Numbered from the stretch's first letter, positions 35,048-44,784 are shown. The stretch: DNA of 64,000 nucleotides from Actinomycetota bacterium (GCA_014360645.1 JACIXD010000008.1:1-64000); one strand, 5' to 3'. The notes: a model not told the origin generated them from the letters alone. A program made the numbers and translations.

Positions 35048-36328
35048 CTAACGGGAACGTGGGGGTGGCGTGGCGGCCAGCCACCTCTCCTCCAGAGAAC
35101 AGGTAACGCCGACCGGTATGGTGAAGCTCACGCGCGTGCCTCTGCCGGTCTCCGGCACCGGGCTCTCGGCGCGGATCTCGCCGCGGTGCATGTCCACGAT
35201 GCGCTTGCAGATGGAGAGCCCCAGGCCGGTACCCTCGGGAGCCTCCGGGTCTCCCTTGTAGAACTCCTCGAACACGTGGGGGAGCTTGTCCGGCTCGATC
35301 CCCGTGCCCTCGTCCTCCACGCTCACCCTGACGGCGTCGTCCTCACGCCCCGCGCGGATGGTTATCCTGCCCCCGCGCGGTGTGTAGCGCACGGAGTTCG
35401 ACACCAGGTTAAGGATCAACTGCTGCAGGCGGATGTCGGAGGCGAAGACCTCGGGCAAGGGTCGCCTGATCTCGGTCACCACCACGATGCCCTTGGGCTC
35501 GGCCAGCTCGTGGGCCATCTCCACCGCCGCCGACAGCACCTCCTCCCAGGAGACGGTCTTGAACTCCGCCACCACCTGCCCGCTCTCGATGCGCGAGAGC
35601 TCCAGGAGGTCGCTGATGAGCTCCATCATGCCGTCGATGCGCTGGATGCTGCGGCGCACCCCGTTCAGTAGCCTCTCGTCCAGGGCATCGGAGCCCTTGC
35701 GCAGCAGCATCTTGAGATACCCCTGCACCGCCACCAGCGGGGACTTCAGGTCATGGGTGACCATGGAGAGGAAGCTGAGGAAGTGGCGGCGCTCGTCCAT
35801 GGCGCGGGCGAGGTCGCGGCGCGCCTCCTCGGCATCCCGGGCCAGGATGTCCCTGGCCTCCGCCATCTCCAGCACCATCCCGCCCAGCTCCGCCAGGGAA
35901 TCCAGGAAGTCGAGCTCCTCGCGGTCGAACTTCCTCTTGCGGGAGAAGAAGAGGCACATCACGCCTCGGACCTGTTCCCGGTCGCGGAAAGGAAGGTAGA
36001 TTATGGAAGTGATTCCCGTGCGTTCCAGGTCCTCGCGCGCCGCCACCCGGGGGTCGCTGCGCGCATCCCATGAGAAGAGGGAGCTTCCCTTGAGCACCTG
36101 CCGCATGGCCTGCGGCGACAGCAGGCGGTCCGCGGAGACACAGCCTTCGTCAAGGCCGCAGCTGATACGGTGCTCCAGCTCCTCGCTGCCCGGGCGTACG
36201 GTGAAGAGGGAGCAGCCCTCGGCTTCGGTGCCGCGGGCGATGGACTCCACCAGCGCCCGGAGGACGTTCTCCACCCCTCCCGCCGCCACCACCGAACGCG
36301 CTATCTCCTGGATGATCTGCCGACGCAA
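35048..36328 (-). CDS. Soluble GAF-domain sensor histidine kinase
   Basis: 426 residues, no membrane segment. A GAF domain (about 15-165) is joined by a coiled coil to HisKA with the phospho-His in F-L-S-M-V-T-H-D-L-K-S-P and a HATPase with N-L-V-S-N-S-V-R-Y, D-E-G-T-G-I and G-T-G-L-G-L-S. It senses a cytoplasmic signal or small molecule through GAF; no heme or Fe-S cysteine cluster stands out. The start is a TTG at 36328 with a weak GGGACGGTGA upstream. Its probable partner is the regulator downstream. Confidence 0.85.
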   Translation of the reverse strand: MRRQIIQEIARSVVAAGGVENVLRALVESIARGTEAEGCSLFTVRPGSEELEHRISCGLDEGCVSADRLLSPQAMRQVLKGSSLFSWDARSDPRVAAREDLERTGITSIIYLPFRDREQVRGVMCLFFSRKRKFDREELDFLDSLAELGGMVLEMAEARDILARDAEEARRDLARAMDERRHFLSFLSMVTHDLKSPLVAVQGYLKMLLRKGSDALDERLLNGVRRSIQRIDGMMELISDLLELSRIESGQVVAEFKTVSWEEVLSAAVEMAHELAEPKGIVVVTEIRRPLPEVFASDIRLQQLILNLVSNSVRYTPRGGRITIRAGREDDAVRVSVEDEGTGIEPDKLPHVFEEFYKGDPEAPEGTGLGLSICKRIVDMHRGEIRAESPVPETGRGTRVSFTIPVGVTCSLEERWLAATPPPRSR

Positions 36329-36488
36329 GAGATCACCGTCCCCACTCGGGCCGCCTGCCCGCCGGCGGCCTCGCTTTCCCCGGCCGCGTCTCCCGGCGCC
36401 GCCGCGCCGTCTTCCTGCTCCCGGCTTGGTGCGGTCGTGATGCGATGGATGGTGCTGTGGCTGTGTTGATGGTGCGAGATCGAGGTCT

Positions 36489-36494
36489 ATTATA
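36489..36494 (-). promoter_or_regulatory. -10 box for the GAF kinase gene
   Basis: TATAAT on the - strand, about 160 bp upstream of the kinase start; no good -35. Confidence 0.3.
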
Positions 36495-36713
36495 CCGCAG
36501 CGCCGGAGACGCCGTTATCCATGTACGTGGCGGGTTGTTCATCCGCGGGTGGGGCGTGTCCGGCGCCCTCCTCCGGGAGGCGTCGACCGGAAAGCCGGAG
36601 CTGTCCGCCCGCGCACGGGGCGGCGCTGCCCGGAATACCCGACGGGCGCGCGGACCGGCGGTCCTTTTCCCGTGCGGGCGGCTGGCCGCCGACGGGCCGC
36701 GGCGGTATCCCCC

Positions 36714-36722
36714 TGCTATACT
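36714..36722 (+). promoter_or_regulatory. Extended -10 promoter for glpD
   Basis: TGCTATACT (TGn plus TATACT) predicts a start near 36729, about 96 bp before the glpD ATG. A TTGACA at 36728-36733 lies too near the start to be its -35. Confidence 0.35.
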
Positions 36723-36824
36723 TGTAGTTGACACGCGCGAGCCGCCGCTGGGTACCGGGATGCGGCCGGATGCCTGGAGCGCATGGAATAAATATCCAGG
36801 CGAGAGCGGAAGGAGCCGAGGAAG

Positions 36825-38474
36825 ATGTTCTCGTCACTGCAGCGAAAACAGCTCATCGAGGATGCCCGGTCCAGGGTCTTCGACGTGCTGGTCATCGGCG
36901 GAGGGATAACCGGCGCCTGCGCGGCACGCGACGCGGCGAGGCGGGGCCTGTCCACCGCCCTGGTGGAGAAGAACGACTGGGCCTTCGGCACCTCCTCCCG
37001 CTCCTCCAAGCTGGTGCACGGCGGCCTTCGCTACCTGGAGCTCTTCGACTTCAAGCTGGTCTTCGAGGCCTGCCGCGAGCGGCGGAGGCTGCTCCTCAAC
37101 GCCCCCCACGTGGTCTGGCCGCAGCCCTTCGTCTTTCCCGTGTACAAAGGGGACAAGAACCCCCTCTTCGTCATCGCCATGGGGTTGTGGCTGTACGACA
37201 TCCTGGCCCTCTTCCGCAACGTGCAGAACCACCAGCTGCACGGCAAGAGGCGCATCCTGGAGGTGGAGCCGGAGCTGGACGCCTCGCGCCTCAAGGGCGG
37301 CGGGCAGTTCTACGACTGCTCCACCGACGACGCACGTCTCACCCTCTCCCACGTCCAGTCCGCGCACCTGGAGGGGGCGCTGTGCCTCAGTTACGCCCGA
37401 GTGGTGGAGCTCCTGCGCGAGAGGGGCGCCGTGCGCGGAGCCCGGGTACGCGACGAGGTGGGAGGGGGCGAGTTCGACATCGAGGCCAGAGTGGTGCTCA
37501 ACTGCACCGGCCCCTGGACGGATGCCGTCTGCCGGCTCGACGAGCCCGACGCCGCCCCCAAGCTGCGTCCCACCAAGGGCTCTCACGTCATCGTGCCCTG
37601 GGAGAGGGTGAGGGCGCACAACGCCCTACCCATCATCTCCCCCCGCGACCAGCGCCTGCTCTTCCTCGTGCCCTGGGGGGACTACGCCCTCATCGGCACC
37701 ACGGACACCGATTACGAGGGCGATTACGACCACGTCAGGGCCTCGGGAGAGGACGTGGACTACATCCTCGAGGCCGCCAACCACGCCCTGCCGAGGGCGA
37801 ACCTCGACCGCGGCGACGTCATCAGCACCTATGCCGGCCTGCGCCCCCTGGTGGTGGAGGGAGGCGGCAGGGACGTCAAGGAGAGCCAGGTGTCGCGGGA
37901 ACATTCCATCTACGAGGGACACTCCGGGCTCATCACCATAGCCGGGGGGAAGCTCACCACCGCGCGTTCCATGGCTGAGGAGCTGGTGGACTTGGCGGCG
38001 AGGCGCCTGGAGGAACGCCACGGCGTGAAGGCGGACGGGTGCACCACCAGAAGGGCGCCGGTGTTCGGAAAGGACGGGAGGGACTTCGCCCGGCGCCTGG
38101 AGAGGCTGGCACGGGAGGTACGCCTGGACGGGGATGTCATCGCCAAGCTGCAACTCCTGGGCACAGGGGCGGTGCGGGTCCTGGGCATGCTCTCGGAGGA
38201 CGCGGCGCTTTCCCGCAGGCTGGGGGAGGACATCCCCTACATCGAGGCGGAGGTGGTCTATTCCGCGCGCGAGGAGATGGTGGTCTCCCTCACCGATTTC
38301 ATGGTGCGGCGAAGCTTCATCTTCTACGAGGACCGCGAACAGGGCTTGGGATGCGCGGACCGGGTGGCGGAGCTGCTGGGGCGCGAGCTGAGCTGGGACG
38401 AGGGAGAGAGAGCGCGCCAGGTCGAGGAATACCGCCGCGTGGTGGAGCTCTCGCGCGCCTACCGGGACGAATAG
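36825..38474 (+). CDS. glpD: Glycerol-3-phosphate dehydrogenase (FAD, respiratory)
   Basis: 549 residues. The N-terminal FAD fold has V-L-V-I-G-G-G-I-T-G-A-C (about 21-32) and the substrate region S-S-R-S-S-K-L-V-H-G-G-L-R-Y-L-E; the C-terminal accessory domain is complete. It oxidises glycerol-3-phosphate to DHAP on the inner membrane face and reduces the quinone pool. GGAGCCGAGGAAG precedes the ATG. glpK and glpF are not nearby. Confidence 0.93.
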   Translation: MFSSLQRKQLIEDARSRVFDVLVIGGGITGACAARDAARRGLSTALVEKNDWAFGTSSRSSKLVHGGLRYLELFDFKLVFEACRERRRLLLNAPHVVWPQPFVFPVYKGDKNPLFVIAMGLWLYDILALFRNVQNHQLHGKRRILEVEPELDASRLKGGGQFYDCSTDDARLTLSHVQSAHLEGALCLSYARVVELLRERGAVRGARVRDEVGGGEFDIEARVVLNCTGPWTDAVCRLDEPDAAPKLRPTKGSHVIVPWERVRAHNALPIISPRDQRLLFLVPWGDYALIGTTDTDYEGDYDHVRASGEDVDYILEAANHALPRANLDRGDVISTYAGLRPLVVEGGGRDVKESQVSREHSIYEGHSGLITIAGGKLTTARSMAEELVDLAARRLEERHGVKADGCTTRRAPVFGKDGRDFARRLERLAREVRLDGDVIAKLQLLGTGAVRVLGMLSEDAALSRRLGEDIPYIEAEVVYSAREEMVVSLTDFMVRRSFIFYEDREQGLGCADRVAELLGRELSWDEGERARQVEEYRRVVELSRAYRDE

Positions 38475-38589
38475 GCCCGCGAGGCGGAAACTAGCCCGCG
38501 CGGGCTTTGAGGCTCTGCGTCCCCGCCACGAGGCGGCCGGGGTACCGGAGGCATCAGGCAACGAGAGGGCTTACGGGCGGGAGGCAGGA

Positions 38590-39297
38590 ATGGGATACTG
38601 GGACGATTTCACGGGCGAATACGAGAGCCTTTTCGACCGCGACCCCATGTACGCAGACGCCCTGCGGATCATGGTGGAGCTGGTGGGCGACGCCGCCCGC
38701 AAGCGCGTGCTCGATCTGGGCTGCGGCTCCGGCACCCTGATCTCCCTTCTTGCCGAGGAGAGCCCCGACGCCGAGATCTACGGCGTGGACCCCTCGGAGC
38801 GCATGGTGCAGAACTGCGTCAACCGCTTCCGAGACCTGCCCAACGTCCACATCTCCATCGGCTCCGCGCTCAGGGTCCCCCTGCCGCCGGAGTACGTGCA
38901 CTGCGCGGTCTCCAACCTAGCCCTACACCACGTGCCCCCCGACGACAGGGCGGCCTGCGCCATGGAGCTGGCGCGGGTGCTGAAGCCGGGAGGCAAGCTC
39001 GTCTACGCGGACATGTTCTGCGACGTGGATGCCCCCGCCGACGATCCCGCACGCGCCAGGGACATCATCTGCAAGATGGTGGGCAAGAGCCTCTACGACC
39101 TCGAGCACGGCGCCTTCGAGACCATGCTCCTGCACATCGGGGACATCCCCGCCGTGATCAGGGAGGAGGGCGAGTATTTCACCACCCACGAGGTCTGGAG
39201 GGAGCGCCTGGCCGCGGCGGGGTTCCACCGCTTCGAGGTCATACCCGTAGAGCCCGCCGAGTTCGGCTACCGCATCCTCACCGCCTTCAGGAGATGA
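38590..39297 (+). CDS. SAM-dependent class I methyltransferase
   Basis: 235 residues with the Rossmann motif V-L-D-L-G-C-G-S-G-T near 40, an acidic ribose ligand at G-V-D-P-S, and S-N-L-A-L-H-H-V-P typical of small-molecule (UbiE/methyltransf-11/25) methyltransferases. The substrate is unknown. It follows glpD by 115 bp in the same direction. Confidence 0.8.
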   Translation: MGYWDDFTGEYESLFDRDPMYADALRIMVELVGDAARKRVLDLGCGSGTLISLLAEESPDAEIYGVDPSERMVQNCVNRFRDLPNVHISIGSALRVPLPPEYVHCAVSNLALHHVPPDDRAACAMELARVLKPGGKLVYADMFCDVDAPADDPARARDIICKMVGKSLYDLEHGAFETMLLHIGDIPAVIREEGEYFTTHEVWRERLAAAGFHRFEVIPVEPAEFGYRILTAFRR

Positions 39298-39664
39298 GCT
39301 CTCGGCTTGGCATGTGCGCTTCCGGGGTGGCGCATGCAGAGGGAGGCTTGGACTCGTCCGTTCATGAAGCGGCGGGAAACGGCAGGGCGGCGGTGCCGGG
39401 CTTTTACCATCCATAAGTTACCATATATTGAAATACCATATTATGGCTGGAGGAGCGACGGTATATCCGCGGACCTTCGTCGAAGAAGAATCGCACCATA
39501 TCGCCGGAGCTCCCGCCCTCGGGGTATGGCAAACGACCCCGGATCTGCGGCCTCCATCTCTCATGGTCATGGCGCCTGTCGGCCCCCGATGCTTCCGCCC
39601 CTGTAAGGTCTATCCATGATGGTGAACGGGCTGGCTCAAGACCTTGCTCCCGGTCAGGGCATCC
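39298..39664. other. Intergenic region between convergent genes
   Basis: 367 bp with an AT-rich patch at 39410-39450; no gene or terminator identified. Confidence 0.3.
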
Positions 39665-41068
39665 TCATTCCAAGCCCTCCAGGTCGCAGGTGCATTCCCT
39701 GCCCAGCACCCTGGCCTCCGCCAGGTTCCCGGCCACGATGGGGATGTCCAGGGGGTGGCTGTAGGGAGGGGCATAGGCCAGGTCCAGGGAGGAGAGGTCG
39801 CCCGCGGTAAGGCCCGCCGAGACGCATACCGCGAAGACGTCCAGGCGCTTCTCTACCACGGCGGGCAGGTCTCCCACCACCTGGGCGCCCAGGATGCGCC
39901 CCGTCTTCTCCTCCACCGTCACCCTGGCGGTCATGCGGCCGCCGCCGCGGTAATACCCCGGCAGCACCGCGTCCTCGAGGGTGACGGAACGCGCCTCCAT
40001 GCCCGCCTCCCGCGCCTCCGCCTCGCTCAAGCCCGTCTTGCCCGCCGTCATCTCGAAGGCCTTGAGGACGAAGGTGCCCAGCACGCCCGGAAACCTCCCC
40101 TCACCCCCGGAGGCGGTCTCCGCCGCGGCGCGCCCCTGCTTGCGGGCGGTGGAGCCCAGCGGTATCCAGGTCTCCGCGCCGGAGACGAGGTGGCGCGCGG
40201 TGGCGCAGTCCCCGCAGGCCAGGATATCGGGGACGCTGGTGCGCATGGCTTCGTCCACCCTGATGGCGTCGCGGGCGCCCAGCTCTATGCCCGCCCTGCG
40301 CGCCAGGTCGCTCAGGGGCCGTATGCCTATGGCGAGAAGCACCATGTCCGCCTCGAGTTCCCCCCGGGTGGTGGCGACTCCCGCCACGGCGTTATTGCTG
40401 CCCAGGATGCCCTCGACCCCGGCGCCCAGGTGCATCGCCACCCCGTTGGCCTCCAGGTGAGCGCCCAGCTTCCCCGCCAGGTCGGCGTCCAGGGGAGGGA
40501 GCACGTGGTCGGCCAGCTCCACCAGGTGTACCTCCATGCCCAGGCGGCGCAGGGCCTCGCACATCTCCAGCCCGATGGCGCCTCCTCCCACGATGACCGC
40601 GCGGTGGGGAGCCTGCAGGTCGATGAAGGATTTCATCTCCAGGGCGTGGGTCAGGGAGCGCAGCACGAAGACCCCTTCCAGATCCCGCCCGGGGAGGAGC
40701 GGCACGAAGGGCGCCGCGCCGGTGGCGATGATCAGGCGGTCGTAGGGGATGGAGAGCTCGCTCACCCCCTCCAGGTCGGCCACGCGCACCCGCTTGTTCT
40801 CGGGATCGATCTCATTGACGCGGTGGCGCAGGAAGACGCGGATGTCCTGCCTGCTCTCGAACTCCTCGGGCAGGCGCGCCAGCAGTCGGCGCCAGTTGGG
40901 GCTGTAGCCGCCGATGAAATAGGGGAGTCCGCAGCCGGCGTAGGAGATGAACTCATCCTGGTCGTAGATCTCGATCTCGGCTTCGGGGCAGCAGCGCCGG
41001 GCCTTGGAGGCCGCGGTTGCCCCTCCCGCCACTCCTCCGATCACCACGATCCTGCGCGGCTGTTCCAT
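39665..41068 (-). CDS. CoA-disulfide reductase / NAD(P)H oxidase-like flavoprotein
   Basis: 467 residues. FAD motif I-V-V-I-G-G-V-A-G-G (about 7-16), NAD(P)H motif A-V-I-V-G-G-G-A-I-G-L-E near 155, and the single redox Cys46 in S-Y-A-G-C-G-L-P-Y, the signature of the CoA-disulfide reductase, NADH oxidase and Npsr group. Reduction of CoA disulfide, polysulfide or oxygen is possible. No rhodanese domain is fused. ATG 41068 directly follows GAGGAGG, unusually close; an in-frame GTG at 41077 is an alternative. It is divergent from the thiolase-like gene. Confidence 0.87.
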   Translation of the reverse strand: MEQPRRIVVIGGVAGGATAASKARRCCPEAEIEIYDQDEFISYAGCGLPYFIGGYSPNWRRLLARLPEEFESRQDIRVFLRHRVNEIDPENKRVRVADLEGVSELSIPYDRLIIATGAAPFVPLLPGRDLEGVFVLRSLTHALEMKSFIDLQAPHRAVIVGGGAIGLEMCEALRRLGMEVHLVELADHVLPPLDADLAGKLGAHLEANGVAMHLGAGVEGILGSNNAVAGVATTRGELEADMVLLAIGIRPLSDLARRAGIELGARDAIRVDEAMRTSVPDILACGDCATARHLVSGAETWIPLGSTARKQGRAAAETASGGEGRFPGVLGTFVLKAFEMTAGKTGLSEAEAREAGMEARSVTLEDAVLPGYYRGGGRMTARVTVEEKTGRILGAQVVGDLPAVVEKRLDVFAVCVSAGLTAGDLSSLDLAYAPPYSHPLDIPIVAGNLAEARVLGRECTCDLEGLE

Positions 41069-41225
41069 CCTCCTCACTCCTCCCTCTCGCTTACGCCGGG
41101 CTTCCCTCGCCGCTCGGCCTGCGGACCCTGCCGGAGCCCGAGACGCGCGCCGGCGCCGGTTACCCGGTGGTATAATGCTCTCGGTCCCGTGTTCTATCAT
41201 TCCCCTGGAGGGAGGCTGGGAAACG

Positions 41226-42410
41226 GTGCGCGAGGCGTACATCGCCGGGGTGGCCATGACCGACATCGGCTGGCACGAACGCGACCCTCACGAGCTGGGG
41301 GCGGAGGTGTGCGCCGGGGCGCTGCGGGACGCCGGCCTGCTGCCCGCGCAGGTGAAGGGCCTGATCTCGACCCCCCACGGATACATGGCCCCCGCGCGCA
41401 AGATGATCACCCAGCGCATGGCGGATTACCTGGGGATGCGATGCGGCCTTATGCTGGAGATAGACAGCGGCGGGAACTCCAGCTCCGTGGCCGTGCATAT
41501 CGCCAGGGACCGCATCAGGCAGGGAAGCATAGACTCTTGCCTGGTCTTCGCCTCCCAGAGGGAGACGCCGCCGGGCAGGATAAAAGAGGACATCCTGGGG
41601 CACTTCCACCTCATCAAAGCCGCCAATTCCCTTTACGATTCATACCAGGCCGCTTTCGGGGTCATCAGCCCCCTGCCCTTCTATGCCATGGCCGTGCAGC
41701 GTTACATGCACCTGCACTCCGTGTCTCCCGAGGACATCGCGCGCGTGGCGGTGCTCCTGCGAGAGCACGCCCTGAAGCACCCCCAGGCCGCCTACAAAGA
41801 GCCCCTCACCCTGGATGAGGTCATGGAGAGCAGCTTCGTGTCGCCCCCCATCCGCCGTCTGGAGTGCTCGGAGATGCACGACGGCGCGGCGGCGGTGCTC
41901 CTGGTGAGCGAGGAGCTGGCGCGGGGGAACCCCAGGGCGGTGCGCATAGCGGGCATGCGCGAGGCGCACGACCCCACCAGCTTCGTGCCCTACCGGGGCG
42001 AGATATCCAGGTTCCCCTGCGTAGGGAGGGCGGCGCGCGGCGCCCTGGAGGAGAGCGGATACGGCATAGCGGATATCGACGTGGCCGAGGTCTACGGCGC
42101 CTTCGCGGGCATGGAGCCAATGATGTACGAGGAGCTGGGGTTCTTCTCCCCCGGCGAGGCGCCGGCGGCGGTGAAGGAGGGGCGCACCACCCACGGGGGC
42201 GAGGTGCTCATCAACCCCAGCGGGGGCAGGCTCTCCCTCGGCCACCCCGCCTATGTCACCCCCCTGCTGGAGTTCATCGAGGTGACGCGCCAGCTGCGGG
42301 GGGAGGCGGGAGAGCGCCAGAGGCCGGGTGCTGAGGTAGGGCTGGTCCACACCGAGCAGGGATTCATCAACGGCTCCATCGTGGCCGTCCTCGACCGGAA
42401 AGGCGCGTGA
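41226..42410 (+). CDS. Thiolase-superfamily protein lacking both active-site cysteines
   Basis: 394 residues with thiolase fold landmarks: E-I-D-S-G-G-N-S-S-S where thiolases carry the nucleophilic Cys, the G-H-P motif (S-L-G-H-P-A) near residue 337, and H-T-E-Q-G-F-I-N-G-S where the second Cys (C-x-G) should be. Proteins of this type pair with DUF35 zinc/OB proteins and handle acyl-CoA, sometimes as non-catalytic scaffolds. The next gene is such a partner, 1 bp downstream. GTG 41226 follows GGAGGGAGG by about 11 nt. Confidence 0.8.
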   Translation: MREAYIAGVAMTDIGWHERDPHELGAEVCAGALRDAGLLPAQVKGLISTPHGYMAPARKMITQRMADYLGMRCGLMLEIDSGGNSSSVAVHIARDRIRQGSIDSCLVFASQRETPPGRIKEDILGHFHLIKAANSLYDSYQAAFGVISPLPFYAMAVQRYMHLHSVSPEDIARVAVLLREHALKHPQAAYKEPLTLDEVMESSFVSPPIRRLECSEMHDGAAAVLLVSEELARGNPRAVRIAGMREAHDPTSFVPYRGEISRFPCVGRAARGALEESGYGIADIDVAEVYGAFAGMEPMMYEELGFFSPGEAPAAVKEGRTTHGGEVLINPSGGRLSLGHPAYVTPLLEFIEVTRQLRGEAGERQRPGAEVGLVHTEQGFINGSIVAVLDRKGA

Positions 42411-42411
42411 T

Positions 42412-42795
42412 ATGGACACCAGGCCGTACATGCAGGACAGGGCGGCAGAGGAGTTCTTCTCCCGCCTGGAGAAGGGCGAGTTCAAGACCACCCGCTGCCG
42501 CGCCTGCGGAGTGACCCACTATCCCCCGCGCGTGGTATGCTCAACCTGCCTGGGGGAGGAGATGGAATGGGTGGACCTGCCGCGCGAGGGCACGCTCGTC
42601 GCCTTCACCCAGCAGAGGGACGCCATACGCTGCCGCCGGCCGGACGTGCTGGGCATCGTTGAGTTGGAAGATATAGGAAACGTTTTCACCCGTATCGACG
42701 CCGCCCTGGAGGAACTCCGCATCGGCATGAGGGTCGCCTTCGATACCTGGACCTCCCCCGACGGCGTGCCCCTGCACCAGTTCCGTCCCCTCTAG
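42412..42795 (+). CDS. DUF35 zinc-ribbon/OB-fold acyl-CoA-associated protein
   Basis: 127 residues. A rubredoxin-like ribbon with Cys29, Cys32, Cys43 and Cys46 (C-R-A-C, C-S-T-C) precedes an OB fold (about 58-125). In archaea and bacteria such proteins bridge thiolase and HMG-CoA synthase or support acyl-CoA enzymes. It immediately follows the thiolase-like gene, so the two products probably form one complex. Confidence 0.88.
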   Translation: MDTRPYMQDRAAEEFFSRLEKGEFKTTRCRACGVTHYPPRVVCSTCLGEEMEWVDLPREGTLVAFTQQRDAIRCRRPDVLGIVELEDIGNVFTRIDAALEELRIGMRVAFDTWTSPDGVPLHQFRPL

Positions 42796-42864
42796 GACGG
42801 CTCCTGGCTACAGGCGCGCTTCGGCCGCCTCCAGGTCAGCCGGAAAGCCTCGGCGCCCGGCCCC

Positions 42865-43074
42865 TCACTCCACCCCGATCATCACGTTGGTCGCCTTGAT
42901 GATCACATAGACCTGCTCGCCCTCGGCCAGGCCCAGGCTCTCGGCGGAGGTCTTGGTGATGACGGAGAAGATCTCGTCCCCTCCGGCGAGCTCCACCCGC
43001 ACCTCCGTGTTCACCGTGCCCGGCGTGACCGCCTTCACCGTTCCCTTGAGGACGTTCCTCGCGCTGATCTTCAT
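42865..43074 (-). CDS. Mop/TOBE-domain molybdate or tungstate-binding protein
   Basis: 69 residues, a single Mop domain: S-A-R-N-V-L-K-G-T-V near the start, T-E-V-R-V-E-L and V-I-K-A-T-N-V-M at the end. Such proteins bind oxyanions at subunit interfaces as a cytosolic store or sensor. It is 193 bp downstream of a TupA-like binding protein on the same strand, supporting a Mo/W role. GGAGG lies about 6 nt before the ATG. Confidence 0.9.
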   Translation of the reverse strand: MKISARNVLKGTVKAVTPGTVNTEVRVELAGGDEIFSVITKTSAESLGLAEGEQVYVIIKATNVMIGVE

Positions 43075-43267
43075 GGTTACACCTCCTGGACGGAAAAACA
43101 GGTTACCCCATTCATTATTCTTGTCTCGGCAGGATCAAAAACATGCGGTTGGAGCCGGAGGCCGCCGTATGAGGCGCGCGAAAGTGGATGCGGTGGAAAG
43201 CGGGCGTTTCAAGGCGTGGCGCGAAGGGAAGGGCTTCGCTCCTCCCCGGGAGTAGCCCGCGCCGACC

Positions 43268-44107
43268 TCACTCGAAAAGGTAGAAGAGATGGCGACCGTA
43301 GCGGTCGAGGCCGAAACCCCGGATCAGCTTCCGGGTCTCTTCCTGGAAGAGGAAGGCGGCGAGATCGCGCGCTCCCTCCACGTTGGTATCCGGGAAGACG
43401 GCCGGGTTGGTGACGATCACCGAGTACACGTTCTTCAGCCCCGCATCCCCCTCGACCATGACCTCGAGGTCGAGAGCCTGGTCGAGGACGATGAAGGTCG
43501 CCCGGTCGGCGAGGGTGTAGGCGCCCTCCTGGTCGGCCAGCCTCAGGGTGTACCCCATCCCCTGGCCGCTCTCGCGGTACCAGTCCCCGGAGGGCTGGAT
43601 GCCCGCCCTCTCCAATACGCTCAGCTCCATGGCGTGGGTCCCCGAGGCGTCGCCGCGTGACAGGAAAGTGGCGCCGGAGACGCTGATGCGGGCGAAGGCC
43701 TCCGCCGCGTCCGACATCCCCCTGACGCCCGCGGGGTCGTCCGCGGGCCCCGCGATGATGAAGTCGTTGTACATCACCTCGCGGCGGCTCTCCCCCAAAC
43801 CTGCCTGCATGAACTCGGCCTCCGCCCTCGGCTCGTGGGTGATGGTGACGTCGGCCTCTCCCTGCCGCGCCATGAGCAGCGCGGCGCCGCTTCCCACGGC
43901 CACCGCCTTCACCCGGTAGGGGTATTCCTCCTCGAAGCTCTCGATCAGCGCGTCGAGCAGCCCCGAATCGAGGACGCTGGTGGTGGTGGCGAGGATGAGT
44001 TCGCTTCTCTCCTCATCGGGGATGGAGGGGGGCGCGCAGCCGCCGGCCCACGGCGAGATCGCCGCCGCCAGCAGGGCGGCCACCAGGATCCAGGCTACCT
44101 TCTTCAT
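43268..44107 (-). CDS. tupA: Tungstate/molybdate-binding lipoprotein, TupA-like
   Basis: 279 residues. A lipoprotein signal with Cys24 (W-A-G-G-C). The mature protein opens with I-L-A-T-T-T-S-V-L-D-S-G-L-L, the TupA oxyanion-site signature, and keeps S-R-G-D-A-S-G-T-H. It captures tungstate for an ABC transporter, but tupB and tupC are not adjacent, unlike typical clusters; the permease must be elsewhere. It sits between a Mop protein and two sulfite-oxidase-fold envelope proteins. Confidence 0.85.
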   Translation of the reverse strand: MKKVAWILVAALLAAAISPWAGGCAPPSIPDEERSELILATTTSVLDSGLLDALIESFEEEYPYRVKAVAVGSGAALLMARQGEADVTITHEPRAEAEFMQAGLGESRREVMYNDFIIAGPADDPAGVRGMSDAAEAFARISVSGATFLSRGDASGTHAMELSVLERAGIQPSGDWYRESGQGMGYTLRLADQEGAYTLADRATFIVLDQALDLEVMVEGDAGLKNVYSVIVTNPAVFPDTNVEGARDLAAFLFQEETRKLIRGFGLDRYGRHLFYLFE

Positions 44108-44244
44108 CCACCCGCGGCCTCCATGACCGTCGCGGCCCGCCGCGTGGCGGCGAGGACGCCTCTCGGCCGGCCTCCTGGCCTCGCGGGCGGCGGGCTCGCT
44201 CCATGGCCCGCGGCGCGGCCGCGCGCATGTTCGTGGCGGGTTCG

Positions 44245-44784
44245 TCACCTCACGATCTCCATGCTCACGATGCGGTGGATCCAGTAGAATCCGTCCTCGC
44301 TCCCGACCACCAGGCGCACCGGCCCCTGTTCCCTGGGGATGGGCGCGCCGTTCTCCGCCCAGGCCAGGATGGTGTCCGGACGCATGGCCATCTCATAGCT
44401 AACCCTGGCCACGTAGCCGTCCCAGGCCTCCATCCTCACCTCGACGAACGGTTCCTCCACGCCCTGGCCCCGGAGGACGTCCCCGAGGCGGGCCCCCGTC
44501 CACACCCCCGGCTTCTCCATGCCGTTGGAGCGCACGAGCACCGTCTCCACGTCGACGTTCTTGTATCCCCTGATCTCATCGGTGTCGATATCCGGCCTTT
44601 CCCCCAGGGGGTCGTGTATCTCGATGGTCCTGCATTCCTCGTACATGCCCTCCAGGCGTCTCTCGCTCTCCAGGAGCATGGGGGAGTCGTTCCGGCTTCC
44701 GCCGCATCCATAGAGAAAGGCGAGGGTAAACGCCGTGATCAGCAATGCCGCCGGGATGCAGGGATGCCTGCGCATGCGGCTCAT
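44245..44784 (-). CDS. Lipoprotein with a molybdopterin-oxidoreductase (sulfite-oxidase)-fold domain
   Basis: 179 residues. A lipoprotein signal ends F-L-Y-G-C (Cys27). The rest (about 45-179) has the short SUOX-like pattern: G-A-R-L-G-D-V-L-R, E-A-W-D-G-Y, I-L-A-W-x-E-N-G-x-P-I-P and the terminal P-V-R-L-V-V ... W-I-H-R-I. No Mo-ligating Cys is evident, so it may use the fold without the cofactor. Its ATG overlaps the upstream stop (ATGA). Confidence 0.75.
   Translation of the reverse strand: MSRMRRHPCIPAALLITAFTLAFLYGCGGSRNDSPMLLESERRLEGMYEECRTIEIHDPLGERPDIDTDEIRGYKNVDVETVLVRSNGMEKPGVWTGARLGDVLRGQGVEEPFVEVRMEAWDGYVARVSYEMAMRPDTILAWAENGAPIPREQGPVRLVVGSEDGFYWIHRIVSMEIVR

Noticed and set aside
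36728-36733. TTGACA as the -35 of glpD
   Set aside because: The sequence 17 bp downstream (GGTACC) is not a -10; the upstream extended TGCTATACT is the better candidate.
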